DNA from: Bacteroidales bacterium
GTDB lineage: Bacteria; Bacteroidota; Bacteroidia; Bacteroidales; UBA932
Assembly: GCA_017961015.1 (NCBI GenBank)
Contig: JAGCYC010000025.1
Span: 1 to 63,431, forward strand
Length of the DNA stretch: 63,431 nucleotides
Reading direction: 5' to 3'
Shown piece after piece: positions 35,401 to 44,147 of this stretch. Made by a program: the position numbers and the translations under genes. The notes under the pieces are model-generated. The model saw only the letters and a list, made by a program, of their open reading frames with translations, did not search any database and was not told the DNA's origin. The first letter of the stretch is position 1, and every line of letters begins with the position of its first letter.

Positions 35401-36828
35401 TACGATTTCGTAAGCCTGGTTGGCAGTGATGGTGAGAGGAAGCTGTCCGCCGGTTGCAGGAATGTCCTGGGTGGCTATTACAGCCTCGAGCACGCCGCCT
35501 TCGAAAACGAGGGTGCGGATATCGGTCTTACCCTTATGGTTGGCGGCATAAACGGTAATCTTGGCGTTACCGTTGGAAACGTTGGTAACAGTGATTACAC
35601 CGGAAGCATTGTCGGTGGGAACGACCACAGCCTCCCAGCCGCCGATGATGCCGATGATGTCCACATCAACCTCGTCGCCGGCACCGGCACCCTGGATGGT
35701 ATAAGCAAAGTCTGCACTCTCGCCGACAGCTACGCCATTGTCAGGACCGATGGTCACTATGAGGGCAAATGCCTTCTCCTTGGGGATGAGCACCTCGTGG
35801 GTGTTGATGGTGAGGATCACGTTGTCGGGGTCGGAATCGGCATCCACGAATACGGTGGTGCCGGTATCGGCCACAAGACCTACACGTTCGAAGGTGGCGC
35901 CGTTGTCATAGGAGACATACCAGGCACCGTCCATAATCTTGAACTGAGGGGTAATACCGTTGGTACCATCGCTGCCGTCCTCGCCCGTTGCTCCGGTTAC
36001 GGGGATAGGGTCGCCGTTCTCGTCCTTTACGACTTCACCGTTGATAACCCAAACCCAGACACCGCCTACAAGTTCGATGCTTACGGTAGGAGTTGTACCG
36101 TTGACACCGTCCTGGCCGCGAACGGGAATGGGGTTGCCTTGACCGTCCTTGAGGACTTCACCGTCTACGGTCCAATAAAGGATACCTCCGATTTCGGTGG
36201 TTCCCACGGTCTTTCCGTCGCTGCCGGGCTCACCCTGGCTTCCTGTAGCAGGAACCTTGTTGCCGTTGGCATCCTTCAGGAATTCACCGTCCACGGTCCA
36301 GTACAGGATACCGTCGGTGTCGGCCTTTACACCCAGTACGGGAGTGTGACCGTCTTCACCGTCGGAACCGTCGTTACCGTCGTTTCCGGCAGGGCCCTGA
36401 GGACCGGTCACGGGAATCTTGTTGCCCTGGGCGTCCTTCAGGAATTCACCGTTGACAGTCCAGTAGAGGACGCCGCCTTCGGCCTTGGTGCCGATAACGG
36501 GGGCATCGGGGCTCACGCCGGGATCACCCTTGATGCTGGAAATGACAGCGGTGGTGCCGTCGGAGAAATTGATGGTATAGCTCTTACCATCTTCCGCGGC
36601 AACTACGGATGTCACCGTCAGCTTTTTGTCCAGCGCGGTAACAAGCGTCTGCAGGCCGGGGACAACCGTCTTGTTCAGGTTGTTCACAATGGCCTCCAGG
36701 TCATCGACGCGGCTTTCCACCGTTTCTACACGGGCAGTCAGGGCATCGAGATCGCTTTTTACGGCGCAGCTACCTGCGAGCAGCGCTACCAGCGCCACCG
36801 CAGACATTGTCCAAATGGATTTTCTCAT
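32476..36828 (-). CDS. Giant BACON lipoprotein with collagen-like repeats (copy A)
   Basis: A 1450-residue lipoprotein (lipobox LLAGSC, C21). After a short coiled coil (about 22-70) comes a DUF4988/PL29-N-type region: five modules of the form LYWTVDGEFLKD-NGN-P-TG separated by collagen-like Gly-X-Y stretches (about 90-310). Then a BACON domain (about 455-531), an OB-fold-like region (about 536-730), a cleaved-adhesin type domain opening with EEDFESGDGGW (about 870-1030), and two repeated modules of the YLGTW type (about 1033 and 1196 onward). The tail is basic. No catalytic lyase domain is seen. It is probably surface-exposed and glycan- or matrix-binding. The start at 36828 fits the signal peptide and lies after the -7 element at 36894. 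Confidence 0.82.
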   Translation of the reverse strand: MRKSIWTMSAVALVALLAGSCAVKSDLDALTARVETVESRVDDLEAIVNNLNKTVVPGLQTLVTALDKKLTVTSVVAAEDGKSYTINFSDGTTAVISSIKGDPGVSPDAPVIGTKAEGGVLYWTVNGEFLKDAQGNKIPVTGPQGPAGNDGNDGSDGEDGHTPVLGVKADTDGILYWTVDGEFLKDANGNKVPATGSQGEPGSDGKTVGTTEIGGILYWTVDGEVLKDGQGNPIPVRGQDGVNGTTPTVSIELVGGVWVWVINGEVVKDENGDPIPVTGATGEDGSDGTNGITPQFKIMDGAWYVSYDNGATFERVGLVADTGTTVFVDADSDPDNVILTINTHEVLIPKEKAFALIVTIGPDNGVAVGESADFAYTIQGAGAGDEVDVDIIGIIGGWEAVVVPTDNASGVITVTNVSNGNAKITVYAANHKGKTDIRTLVFEGGVLEAVIATQDIPATGGQLPLTITANQAYEIVIPVEAQSWISVIDTRAHVDELAVVVEPNTTGAYRSATVSVVNSATGDVVKDIEIFQYPNPDVTTSIASVVALDDDTSASLFNITAIAANDAQAIVTDGTDKLLVNAAGLYNGVFSLTGKKNTSALGQPYMDVTAVSFDMSATPIPVVAFDDYTYYGFGANGFFNFYTVNAGEVSKDGDLFVISTPATGTVDQNTGETILQRFVIDGPDAALGLDALVGKTVSVKGWVPNVDADDASGKEDINLIPTEVKEITFQKEAGWAASYLGAVASGQYPEVIQFSVANPDENDRFLVSVYPADQVDAQVSSVEEFVEAQAISAVDDFLFYLTYYSMSYGYTPAELVDILSYYDNEDYETYEAFPYGRYYVVLYGVDSEGAITGKYAVGEFSKKLDIPDPVNVPYEEDFESGDGGWMFFDLDGDGFNWQHSATLAAHSGSGLLFSQSYANGTGALTPDNIAVTPPVILTADNYLNFWITAQDDDYCAEHYAVYVTEELPTAALLTDAAKIFEETISETGYHKKSIAIPAAFNGKTVFISFRHFNCTDMFYLNLDDVSVAEAAPEDPVYESFLGTWIVPTETGKSVWKIEEGQYGQTFAISGIGGLRVNGAHSQFSAQGLYDSASGTMSIGVQKISADYEYTSGSTGYDILSCLYNNGANLTSTIGTVVATAAVEGGSLVLTPATINTGSGEVTIESITMFSNQGGWYLLGESTPLPNSGSRPTAASAAYSKWLGTWTVPAGAYNRSGTYTIAEEVPNVSYVMGLFYPGISSSVAYPEFDEASGNILFRYKETGGLVSNGTNTFSLYMSGLTNTSYVAMGDPSKGRLMATLVMSADGQSAEIVPAVYDSNGNETFAVSIGLMGRNLSTNGWSNFGMLISTQVEGVNVVLTKSGSAGAPAVSAADVSAVGRLNESGKAVAAQRLTNGGKLNVTVANPVQKGSAVKRLAKASSKPAPAKPAANVPARRSAQKIQSIPAASKLAK

Positions 36829-37326
36829 AATAATTTGGTATAAAAAGTAAAAACTATTCACTAACCGGAGGGGTAAAAAACCGCCTCGAACTGCAAATAT
36901 ATGAAAAATAAAACGAAAATCCCAAGCATTTTATAGGGCCGCAAAAGGTACTGCACTAACGATTTATAATAATTCCATAGGACAAATTATGCTTTTTGTA
37001 AGCAAATACCCACTGGTAGCCTATATACAAGCCTAAATAGTACCAACAACGCTTTAAATATTTTTTTAAGATTTTTTTAACCTTTGCATATTTATACCCG
37101 AAAGCGGTTTTGTATAAAAATGCCATATAATCCATTTTAATAGGAATAATTTTAAACTGTCTTCCATTATCATCTTACAATTCGTAAGCAACAGCGGCTG
37201 CCAAGGGGGGCATCGGCAAAATGATAAAGCAATTAATCAATATGATAGCGCAGTGAAAAAATGAAAAAAAATGATTATATTTGCGGCTACGTTGATTCCG
37301 AAAATCAATTATTAATTAATTATACT
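36829..37326. other. AT-rich spacer between the divergent giant lipoprotein genes
   Basis: About 500 bp of markedly AT-rich sequence without a gene, in a GC-rich neighbourhood. It holds both promoters: minus-strand -7 TATATTTG (36894-36901) and plus-strand -7 TATATTTG (37276-37283). A hairpin TTTATAC...GTATAAA encloses a CCG/CGG inner stem at 37091-37118. Runs of A and T near 37055-37080 may bend DNA. No longer inverted repeats that would mark an invertible promoter were found by eye. Confidence 0.6.
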
Positions 37327-40300
37327 ATGACAAACTTCAAATGGTTATTGCCTGCAGCGGCAATTGCAATCCTTGCAATAGGCTGCGCCAAGGAAGCAGA
37401 CCTCACAGGTCTCACCAAGAAGGTGGATGATATCGACTCCCGCCTCTCCACGGTGGAAACTACCCTGGCCCAACTGGAGAAGGACGTCGCGTCTCTCCAG
37501 AATCTCGTAAAAGCCATCAACGGAAAGATTACCGTAGCCTCGGTGGAAGAAACCTCCGCGGGCCTGGTTATCAATTTCTCCGACGGAACACACGCCGTTA
37601 TCACCAATGGTATCAAGGGTGACAAGGGCGACACTCCCGTAATCGGCACCAAGGAAGAGAACGGTGTCCTCTACTGGACTGTGAACGGAGAATTCCTGAA
37701 GGATTCCAACGGCAACAAAATCCGCGTAAACGGTGAAGACGGCGCTACCGGTTCCGAAGGCCACACTCCCGTACTGGGTGTAAAGGCCGATACCGACGGC
37801 GTGCTTTACTGGACCGTGGACGGTGAGTTCCTGAAGGACGAAAACGGCAACAAGGTCCCTGCTACAGGCAGCAAGGGCGAACCCGGCTCCGACGGCAAGA
37901 CCGTAGGCACCACCGAGATCGAGGGCGTGCTCTACTGGACCGTGGACGGTGAAGTCCTCAAGGACGGCCAGGGCAATCCCATTCCCGTACGCGGCCAGGA
38001 CGGCACCGACGGCACCACTCCTACCGTGAGCATCGACCTGGTAGGCGGTGTCTGGGTTTGGGTTATCAACGGTGAAGTCGCAGTAGACGAGAACGGCGAC
38101 CCCATCCCCGTAACCGGAGGCAAAGGCCAGGACGGCACCAACGGTACCGACGGCATCACCCCCAAGTTCAAGATAATGGACGGCGCCTGGTACGTCTCCT
38201 ATGACGACGGTGCCACCTTCGAGCGCGTAGGCCTCGTGGCCGACACCGGCACCACCGTTTATGTGGATGCCGACTCCGACCCCGACAACGTGATCCTCAC
38301 CATCAACACCCATGAGGTGCTCATACCCAAGGAAAGGGTATTCACCCTCACCGTGGCCCTGGACCAGAACAACGGCGTACTCCTGAACGAAACCGCCGAC
38401 TTCGCCTACAGCGTGGCCGGAGTGCAGGACAGCGACGTCATTGACGTTGACATTATCGGCATTATGGGCGGCTGGGAGGCCGAAATCGTTCCCGACGACG
38501 AATCCAAGAAGACCGGCGTCGTGCGCGTGACCAACCTGAGCGACGGCAAGGCCAAGATCACCGTAGCCGCCACCAACCACAAGGGTAAGGCCGACTACCG
38601 CGCCCTCATCTTCGAAGGCGGCGTACTCAATGCCGTCATCGAGGCCCAGCCCGTTCCCGCCGAGGGCGGTGACCTGGAGCTGGCCGTGAACACCAACCTG
38701 GCCTACACCATCGTTATCCCCGATGCCGACCAGAGCTGGATTTCCGTAGCCGAGGACACCCGCGCACGCGTGGACAAGTACCTTATTACCGTAAAACCCA
38801 ACACCACCAACGCCTACCGCAGCTCCACCGTACAGGTTCTGGACGGCCAGGGCGTGAGCGTGAAGGACATCGAAGTGTTCCAGTATCCCGTGACCACCGA
38901 GCCCACCAGCATTGAGTCGGCTCTCGCACAGGCGGAGGGCACTTCCCTCACCCTTTATCAGGTGACCGTCGTGGCGTCATCGGCCCAGTCTTCCATCGTG
39001 ACCGACGGTACCGACTTCACCTATGTTACCGTGGGCAACCTTGTCCCCGGCACCGTGGTGAACGCCACCGGTAAGGTTAGCAAGAATGCCGACGAAGGCC
39101 TTCTGTACATCGCCGGCGACAGCGCCGTCGCAGTGGACGGAGCTACCCCCATCGAGGTTAAGCCCGCCGACCACTTCAAGTACTATCGCTACACCAGTTC
39201 CACTTATTTCTTTACCGCAGCCAACGGTACCATCACCAAGTCCGGAGAAGACTATATCTTCAATCCTCTGTACACCAGCTTCAAGTACATCCTTGAGGCT
39301 CCTGCCACAGGACTTGACTTCGACAGCCTTCTGGACAGTCCCGTGATCCTCAAGGGCTGGGTCAAGAAGCTCAATACCTCCTCCACACTGGCGACCTACG
39401 TTTACGACGCTATCGCCACCGAGGTGGTTCCCGTAAACTTCGTTACTGAAAGCGCGTGGACCCTTTCCCACGAGACCGGAAGCAGCACTCCCGACGCCGT
39501 CAAGGTAGTTGTCGGCTCCGATGCCGGCAGCTTCGGCATCACCGCTGTCTCCCAGGCCCAGATAAGCGGCTACAACACCCTTGAGGAAGCCATCTACGAC
39601 AACGCCCTCTCCTATGCCGATGCCATCCAGTACACCTTCACCCGCGATGCTTCGACCAAGACAATGGCCGATATCCTCGCCGAGAACACCTGGAATGCCG
39701 ACGCAAGCGTAGACTTCCCCGAATTCGACTATGAGTACACCTATATGATCGCTTTAGGTATCGACGAGCTGGGCTGCTTCACCGGAAAGTATGCGGTCAA
39801 GGACTACTATCGCGTAGACCCTGCCCTGCACCTGAACTACGAAGACTACCTGGGCATCTGGAACGTAAACGGCCAGGAGTGGATCATCATCCCTGACGAA
39901 GACGGTAAGAGCTACCTGATCGACGGTATGCAGCTGAACGCCGGAGCCGCAACCAACAGCGGCAATACCTCCGTGATCGCCAATTACGATTCCGAAAAGG
40001 GTCGCCTGACTGTCAGCGAACAGGCCATCGGCAATTATGTGAACAGCAACTACGGTACCTGCTTAGATGTTGTCGTGGCAATGTTCCAGGGTGCATCAAG
40101 GGCATATCCCAACTATCCTGTAAACGGTGACATCTCCACAATCTTCAGCTTTGTAGGCTACGAGGGCAACACATACGAACTGCGTGCAGGCGCCAACGAG
40201 AACGGCAAGTTCATCGCCTACTCCTACCGCTGGGTAATCGCCACCGGCGCGAATGCCGGCAACGGCAATGTCTACGGCGCCACCGTGGCCCTGCCTGAGA

Positions 40301-41478
40301 CCAGGATCACCAAGAGCGACAAGACCGTGGCCGCCTACGGCGACTACATCGGTCGCTGGACCGACGCCAACGGCGTTATCGAGATCAGCGCCGATGAGCA
40401 GGGCACCGGTTACCTGATTGACGGCCTGCCCGGAACCGCAGTCAACTTCGGTACCAAGCATACCGTAAAGGCCAGCTACAGCTTCGGCAAGCTCGTCGTC
40501 AGCGAGCAGATCTTTGACACCTGGGATGCAGAAACTGCAATAGGACAGACCTACGGACTCTGCGACGACTATCTGAGCGCTCTGTTCACATACGGCGGCA
40601 GACAGTATCCTCACTATCCGAACAATGCTTCGGCCCCTGCAACTATCTTCACCCTCACGCTTCAGAGCGACGGAAGCCTGGCTACGACAGCCGGCAAGAG
40701 CCCGTCTTCGACCTTCGGCACCTTCACCGGCTACCGCACCCACTGGGTAATCCAGAGCGGGGACTATGCCGGCAAGGGTAACAAATACGCCGATCTGGCT
40801 ATGCCCACCACCTACACCCGTGCAGCAGTTGCCAGCGACGAATACCTGAAGTGGATCGGCACCTATTCCGTCCCTGCCATCGAGTATCAGTATGACGATG
40901 AGGACAACTACATCGGCGACGCCGACGCTGTCCACAGCTGGGTAATCAAGGAAAAGATCACCAACGAGAGCTACGAGATAAGCGGTGTGAACGAGGCCGA
41001 TGACTCCTACGGCACCGTACTGGCAAGCTTCGATCCTGCCACCGGAAGCATCTCCGTGACTCCTCAGGTAGTAGGCCAGTGGTCTTACCAGAGTGAGAAC
41101 GACATTACCGAGGTGCTCGCAGGCCACTATATCGATAACAGCGACCCTGACAATCCCACTTCTTCGCTTACCGCCGACGACAGCGCCATCCTGTTCACCG
41201 GTACCATCAGTGAGAACACAGCCACTCTCACTCCCGGAACCTACGGTGAGTACGGTGCCTTCACCGGCCTGTCCCGCAGGCAGATATTCGGAGGCAGCTG
41301 GTACTCTTACGGCGGCTACTACAACCTGCCCCTCACCCTTACCAAGGTGACAGGCAGCGGCAGTGCAGTCCGCAACAGGGCAAAGGGCCACAGCCAGTCC
41401 AGGTACAGCCTGCAGCCCGTCCAGGCTCCCGTACTGAGCGTTCCCGCCCAGAAGGCCGAAAGCTTCCGCATCAAATAA
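37327..41478 (+). CDS. Giant BACON lipoprotein with collagen-like repeats (copy B)
   Basis: A 1383-residue lipoprotein (lipobox LAIGC, C20), paralogous to the divergent gene. Order: coiled coil (about 22-75), five LYWTVDGEFLKD-type modules with collagen-like spacers (about 95-310), a BACON domain (about 444-521), an OB-fold-like region (about 525-710), then three C-terminal modules of the YLGxW type (near 840, 1005 and 1175). It lacks the cleaved-adhesin domain of copy A and has one more C-terminal module. N-terminal halves are near-identical in several stretches while C-terminal parts diverge. The frame is open upstream to 37261, but that part lies before the -7 element at 37276-37283. No enzymatic motif seen. 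Confidence 0.82.
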   Translation: MTNFKWLLPAAAIAILAIGCAKEADLTGLTKKVDDIDSRLSTVETTLAQLEKDVASLQNLVKAINGKITVASVEETSAGLVINFSDGTHAVITNGIKGDKGDTPVIGTKEENGVLYWTVNGEFLKDSNGNKIRVNGEDGATGSEGHTPVLGVKADTDGVLYWTVDGEFLKDENGNKVPATGSKGEPGSDGKTVGTTEIEGVLYWTVDGEVLKDGQGNPIPVRGQDGTDGTTPTVSIDLVGGVWVWVINGEVAVDENGDPIPVTGGKGQDGTNGTDGITPKFKIMDGAWYVSYDDGATFERVGLVADTGTTVYVDADSDPDNVILTINTHEVLIPKERVFTLTVALDQNNGVLLNETADFAYSVAGVQDSDVIDVDIIGIMGGWEAEIVPDDESKKTGVVRVTNLSDGKAKITVAATNHKGKADYRALIFEGGVLNAVIEAQPVPAEGGDLELAVNTNLAYTIVIPDADQSWISVAEDTRARVDKYLITVKPNTTNAYRSSTVQVLDGQGVSVKDIEVFQYPVTTEPTSIESALAQAEGTSLTLYQVTVVASSAQSSIVTDGTDFTYVTVGNLVPGTVVNATGKVSKNADEGLLYIAGDSAVAVDGATPIEVKPADHFKYYRYTSSTYFFTAANGTITKSGEDYIFNPLYTSFKYILEAPATGLDFDSLLDSPVILKGWVKKLNTSSTLATYVYDAIATEVVPVNFVTESAWTLSHETGSSTPDAVKVVVGSDAGSFGITAVSQAQISGYNTLEEAIYDNALSYADAIQYTFTRDASTKTMADILAENTWNADASVDFPEFDYEYTYMIALGIDELGCFTGKYAVKDYYRVDPALHLNYEDYLGIWNVNGQEWIIIPDEDGKSYLIDGMQLNAGAATNSGNTSVIANYDSEKGRLTVSEQAIGNYVNSNYGTCLDVVVAMFQGASRAYPNYPVNGDISTIFSFVGYEGNTYELRAGANENGKFIAYSYRWVIATGANAGNGNVYGATVALPETRITKSDKTVAAYGDYIGRWTDANGVIEISADEQGTGYLIDGLPGTAVNFGTKHTVKASYSFGKLVVSEQIFDTWDAETAIGQTYGLCDDYLSALFTYGGRQYPHYPNNASAPATIFTLTLQSDGSLATTAGKSPSSTFGTFTGYRTHWVIQSGDYAGKGNKYADLAMPTTYTRAAVASDEYLKWIGTYSVPAIEYQYDDEDNYIGDADAVHSWVIKEKITNESYEISGVNEADDSYGTVLASFDPATGSISVTPQVVGQWSYQSENDITEVLAGHYIDNSDPDNPTSSLTADDSAILFTGTISENTATLTPGTYGEYGAFTGLSRRQIFGGSWYSYGGYYNLPLTLTKVTGSGSAVRNRAKGHSQSRYSLQPVQAPVLSVPAQKAESFRIK

Positions 41479-41495
41479 GCCTGATGCATTCGCAG

Positions 41496-41533
41496 AAGAA
41501 GGCGACCCGAAACTTCCGGGCCGCCTTCTTTAT
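41496..41533. terminator. Terminator between lipoprotein B and lptB
   Basis: AAGAAGGCG (41496-41504) pairs with CGCCTTCTT (41522-41530), with an inner CCCG/CGGG stem, followed by a short T run. The A and T flanks allow it to serve both converging genes. Confidence 0.8.
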
Positions 41534-41548
41534 AATATATAAGGTAGG

Positions 41549-42355
41549 TTATTTCTTCTGAGCTTCCGAGAGGACTTCGGCGCGGGCGCGTTCAACGCTC
41601 TTGGAGCGTTTGAGGACGAAGCCCTGGCCAAGGTACTTGGTGCGTACGTCGTCATCGGCCGCAAGGGACTCCGGCGTACCGGCCTGAAGGATAACGCCTT
41701 CATACAGGAGGTAGGCACGGTCGGTGATGGCAAGGGTCTCACCCACATTGTGGTCGGTTATGATAACGCCTATATTGCGGTATTTCAGTTTGGCTATGAT
41801 ATACTGGATATCTTCCACGGCAATGGGGTCCACTCCGGCGAAGGGTTCGTCCAGGAGGATGAACTTGGGATCCACGGCCAGTGCGCGGGCTATTTCGCAG
41901 CGGCGCCTCTCGCCTCCGGAGAGCTGTACGCCCAGCGACTTGCGCACCTTGGAAAGATTGAACTCGTCTATGAGCCTCTCCATGCGGGCCACTCTGTCTG
42001 CCTTGGTCATATCCTTGGTGGACTGGGATATCTCCATAACCGAAAGGATATTGTCCTCCACCGACATACGGCGGAAAACCGAGGCCTCCTGAGGAAGATA
42101 GCCGATTCCCTTCTGGGCCCTCTTGTACATCGGCAGCTTGGTGATTTCCTGAACCTCGCCGTTGTCGTCCTCCAGGAAGATACGTCCTCCGTTGGGCTTG
42201 ATCTGGCCGGTTATCATATAAAAGCTGGTGGTCTTTCCGGCTCCGTTAGGGCCGAGGAAGCCCACTATCTCTCCTTGCTCCACTTCCATAGAGACACCCT
42301 TCACGACGGTACGTACGCCGTATTTCTTTACCAGTTGTTCTGCTCTGAGCTTCAT
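41549..42355 (-). CDS. lptB: LPS export ABC ATPase LptB
   Basis: The cytoplasmic ATPase that powers lipopolysaccharide extraction by LptFG. The 268-residue protein has Walker [10 protein letters not shown], the Q-loop [16 protein letters not shown] typical of LptB, the signature LSGGERRR and Walker [13 protein letters not shown]. It carries a C-terminal extension of about 25 residues after the usual end. It is the last gene of a six-gene operon and follows dnaX by 6 bp; LptF, LptG, LptC and LptA are not in the window. Confidence 0.94.
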   Translation of the reverse strand: MKLRAEQLVKKYGVRTVVKGVSMEVEQGEIVGFLGPNGAGKTTSFYMITGQIKPNGGRIFLEDDNGEVQEITKLPMYKRAQKGIGYLPQEASVFRRMSVEDNILSVMEISQSTKDMTKADRVARMERLIDEFNLSKVRKSLGVQLSGGERRRCEIARALAVDPKFILLDEPFAGVDPIAVEDIQYIIAKLKYRNIGVIITDHNVGETLAITDRAYLLYEGVILQAGTPESLAADDDVRTKYLGQGFVLKRSKSVERARAEVLSEAQKK

Positions 42356-42361
42356 AGGATA

Positions 42362-44140
42362 CTATTTGGTGTCCAGTCCCAGCTGTGCCACGAAGTCGCG
42401 CACGTCGGGATTCTTCTCAATAAGGTCCTTAGCCTTTTCCTCGGGCATATAGGGCACTTTCTTCACCTCCTGATCGGGGGAGATCAAAACCTGTATGTTC
42501 AAACGCTTAGTGGACAGTCTTTCACGCAGCTTTCCCTCCAGCTCGCGGAGCATATTCTTTTCCACCCACTGTTTCTGCGCATCGTTTACTACCGAGACTT
42601 CCACTATCTTAACGCCTTCCTCTTCACGGACCTTGACGGCGTCGCCTGTAAGCATACTGTGAAGGCGCGGCTTGGAATTCACATATTCTTCACCCAGGTC
42701 CTTCACCTGGCCGATTACCGCCTCGTCCGAAGGAAGGGCCTGCGGGGCCTCTTCCACGGCGGCCTGGGCTTCGGCGCCTTCCTTGTCGTCCTGCATAAGG
42801 GCGTTCAGGGAAAGGCTCTTGCCGCTTCTGGGAGCGCGCTTGCGCGGGGCGGGGGCTGCCGGCGCTTCGACAGGCTCAGCGACCGGTTTAGCGGGCTCAG
42901 CAACCGGAGCGGGGGCGGGCTTTACCGGCGCTTCGACAGGCTCGGCGCCCGGGGCGGGGGCGGGCTTTACCGGCGCTTCGACGGGCTCAGCGACCGGTTT
43001 GACGGGCTTAGCGGCCGGGGCGGAGGGCTTGGCGGCGAAGGGGCTGCTGCCGCTCAGATGCGCCAGGCGCATCAGGGCATACTCTATATGCAGTCGCGGA
43101 TTAACCGCCTGCTTGTAGCCGCTCTCGCAGGAGGCGGTTATGCCCAGGGCCTCGAAAAGGAAGGGCAGAGGGCAGCGGGCGGCCTGATCGGCATAGCGTT
43201 TCTTCAGTGAATCGGGCAGTTCCAGCAGGGCTTCCAGGCCACCGGTTCCGGCAACCACGAGATTTCTCAGGTGCTCCGAGAGCGAACCCACGAAATGCAG
43301 GGCATTGAAGCCTTTGGAAAGCACCTCGTCAAAGAGCAGCAGGGCCTTGGCATAATCCCCTGCAAGGAAATAATCCACCAGCGAGAAACTGTAGTCCGAG
43401 GACAGCACGTTCAGGTTGCGGATTACATCTTCGTACTTCACATCCCTGCCGCAGAAGGCCACCGTCTGGTCAAAGATGGTAAGGGCGTCGCGCATAGCGC
43501 CATCGGCCTTTGAGGCTATTACGTGAAGGGATTCGTCGTCTATTTTGATTCCTTCCTTGGAGGCTATGGTGCGCAGGTTCCTCACCATATCGGCTACGCT
43601 GATACGGTTGAAGTCGTAGGTCTGGCAGCGGCTCAGGATGGTGGGAAGGATCTTGTGCTTTTCGGTGGTCGCAAGGATGAAAATCGCGTGTGCGGGCGGT
43701 TCCTCAAGCGTTTTCAGGAAGGCGTTGAAGGCACTCTGCGAGAGCATATGCACCTCGTCTATGATGTACACGCTGTATTTTCCCACCTGGGGCGGAACCT
43801 GCACCTGGTCCATCAGGGCCTTGATATCCTCCACCGAATTGTTGGAGGCGGCATCCAGCTCGTGGATACAGTAGGAACGGCCCTCCTGGAAGGACACGCA
43901 GGACTCGCACTCGCCGCAGGGTTCCATATTCTCCCCGGGATGCGAGCAGTTTATCATCTTCGCAAAGATGCGGGCCGTGGTGGTCTTGCCCACGCCGCGG
44001 GGTCCGCAGAACAGGTATGCGTGGGCCAGCTGTCCGCGCTTGATGGAGTTGGACAGGGTGCGGGCAATGGTATCCTGCCCGATAAGGCTTTCAAAGGAGT
44101 CGGGCCGGTATTTCCGGGCCGATACGATGTACTGGCTCAT
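42362..44140 (-). CDS. dnaX: DNA polymerase III subunits gamma/tau
   Basis: The clamp-loader motor, 592 residues. Walker A is GPRGVGKTT near residue 46, the zinc module C-x8-C-x2-C-x2-C follows (NCSHPGENMEPCGECESC), Walker B is YIIDEVHML and the SRC motif is present (LSRCQTYDF). Between the ATPase and C-terminal domains (about residues 365-435) lies a low-complexity Ala/Pro/Val/Glu/Lys linker with repeated AEPVEAPVKPAPAP. At DNA level three copies of CTTCGACAGGCTCAGC or near variants (42865, 42931, 42976) encode it. S41 protease upstream and lptB downstream are 7 and 6 bp away. No frameshift signal was noted. Confidence 0.95.
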   Translation of the reverse strand: MSQYIVSARKYRPDSFESLIGQDTIARTLSNSIKRGQLAHAYLFCGPRGVGKTTTARIFAKMINCSHPGENMEPCGECESCVSFQEGRSYCIHELDAASNNSVEDIKALMDQVQVPPQVGKYSVYIIDEVHMLSQSAFNAFLKTLEEPPAHAIFILATTEKHKILPTILSRCQTYDFNRISVADMVRNLRTIASKEGIKIDDESLHVIASKADGAMRDALTIFDQTVAFCGRDVKYEDVIRNLNVLSSDYSFSLVDYFLAGDYAKALLLFDEVLSKGFNALHFVGSLSEHLRNLVVAGTGGLEALLELPDSLKKRYADQAARCPLPFLFEALGITASCESGYKQAVNPRLHIEYALMRLAHLSGSSPFAAKPSAPAAKPVKPVAEPVEAPVKPAPAPGAEPVEAPVKPAPAPVAEPAKPVAEPVEAPAAPAPRKRAPRSGKSLSLNALMQDDKEGAEAQAAVEEAPQALPSDEAVIGQVKDLGEEYVNSKPRLHSMLTGDAVKVREEEGVKIVEVSVVNDAQKQWVEKNMLRELEGKLRERLSTKRLNIQVLISPDQEVKKVPYMPEEKAKDLIEKNPDVRDFVAQLGLDTK

Positions 44141-44147
44141 TCCTGCG

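Noticed and set aside
34507..36843. Open frame of 778 codons on the plus strand
   Set aside because: Antisense to the giant lipoprotein gene, which has signal peptide, domains and promoter.
32476..41478. Annotation of the giant lipoproteins as polysaccharide lyases because of the PL29-N-type region
   Set aside because: Only the N-terminal modules match; no catalytic lyase domain is recognisable.
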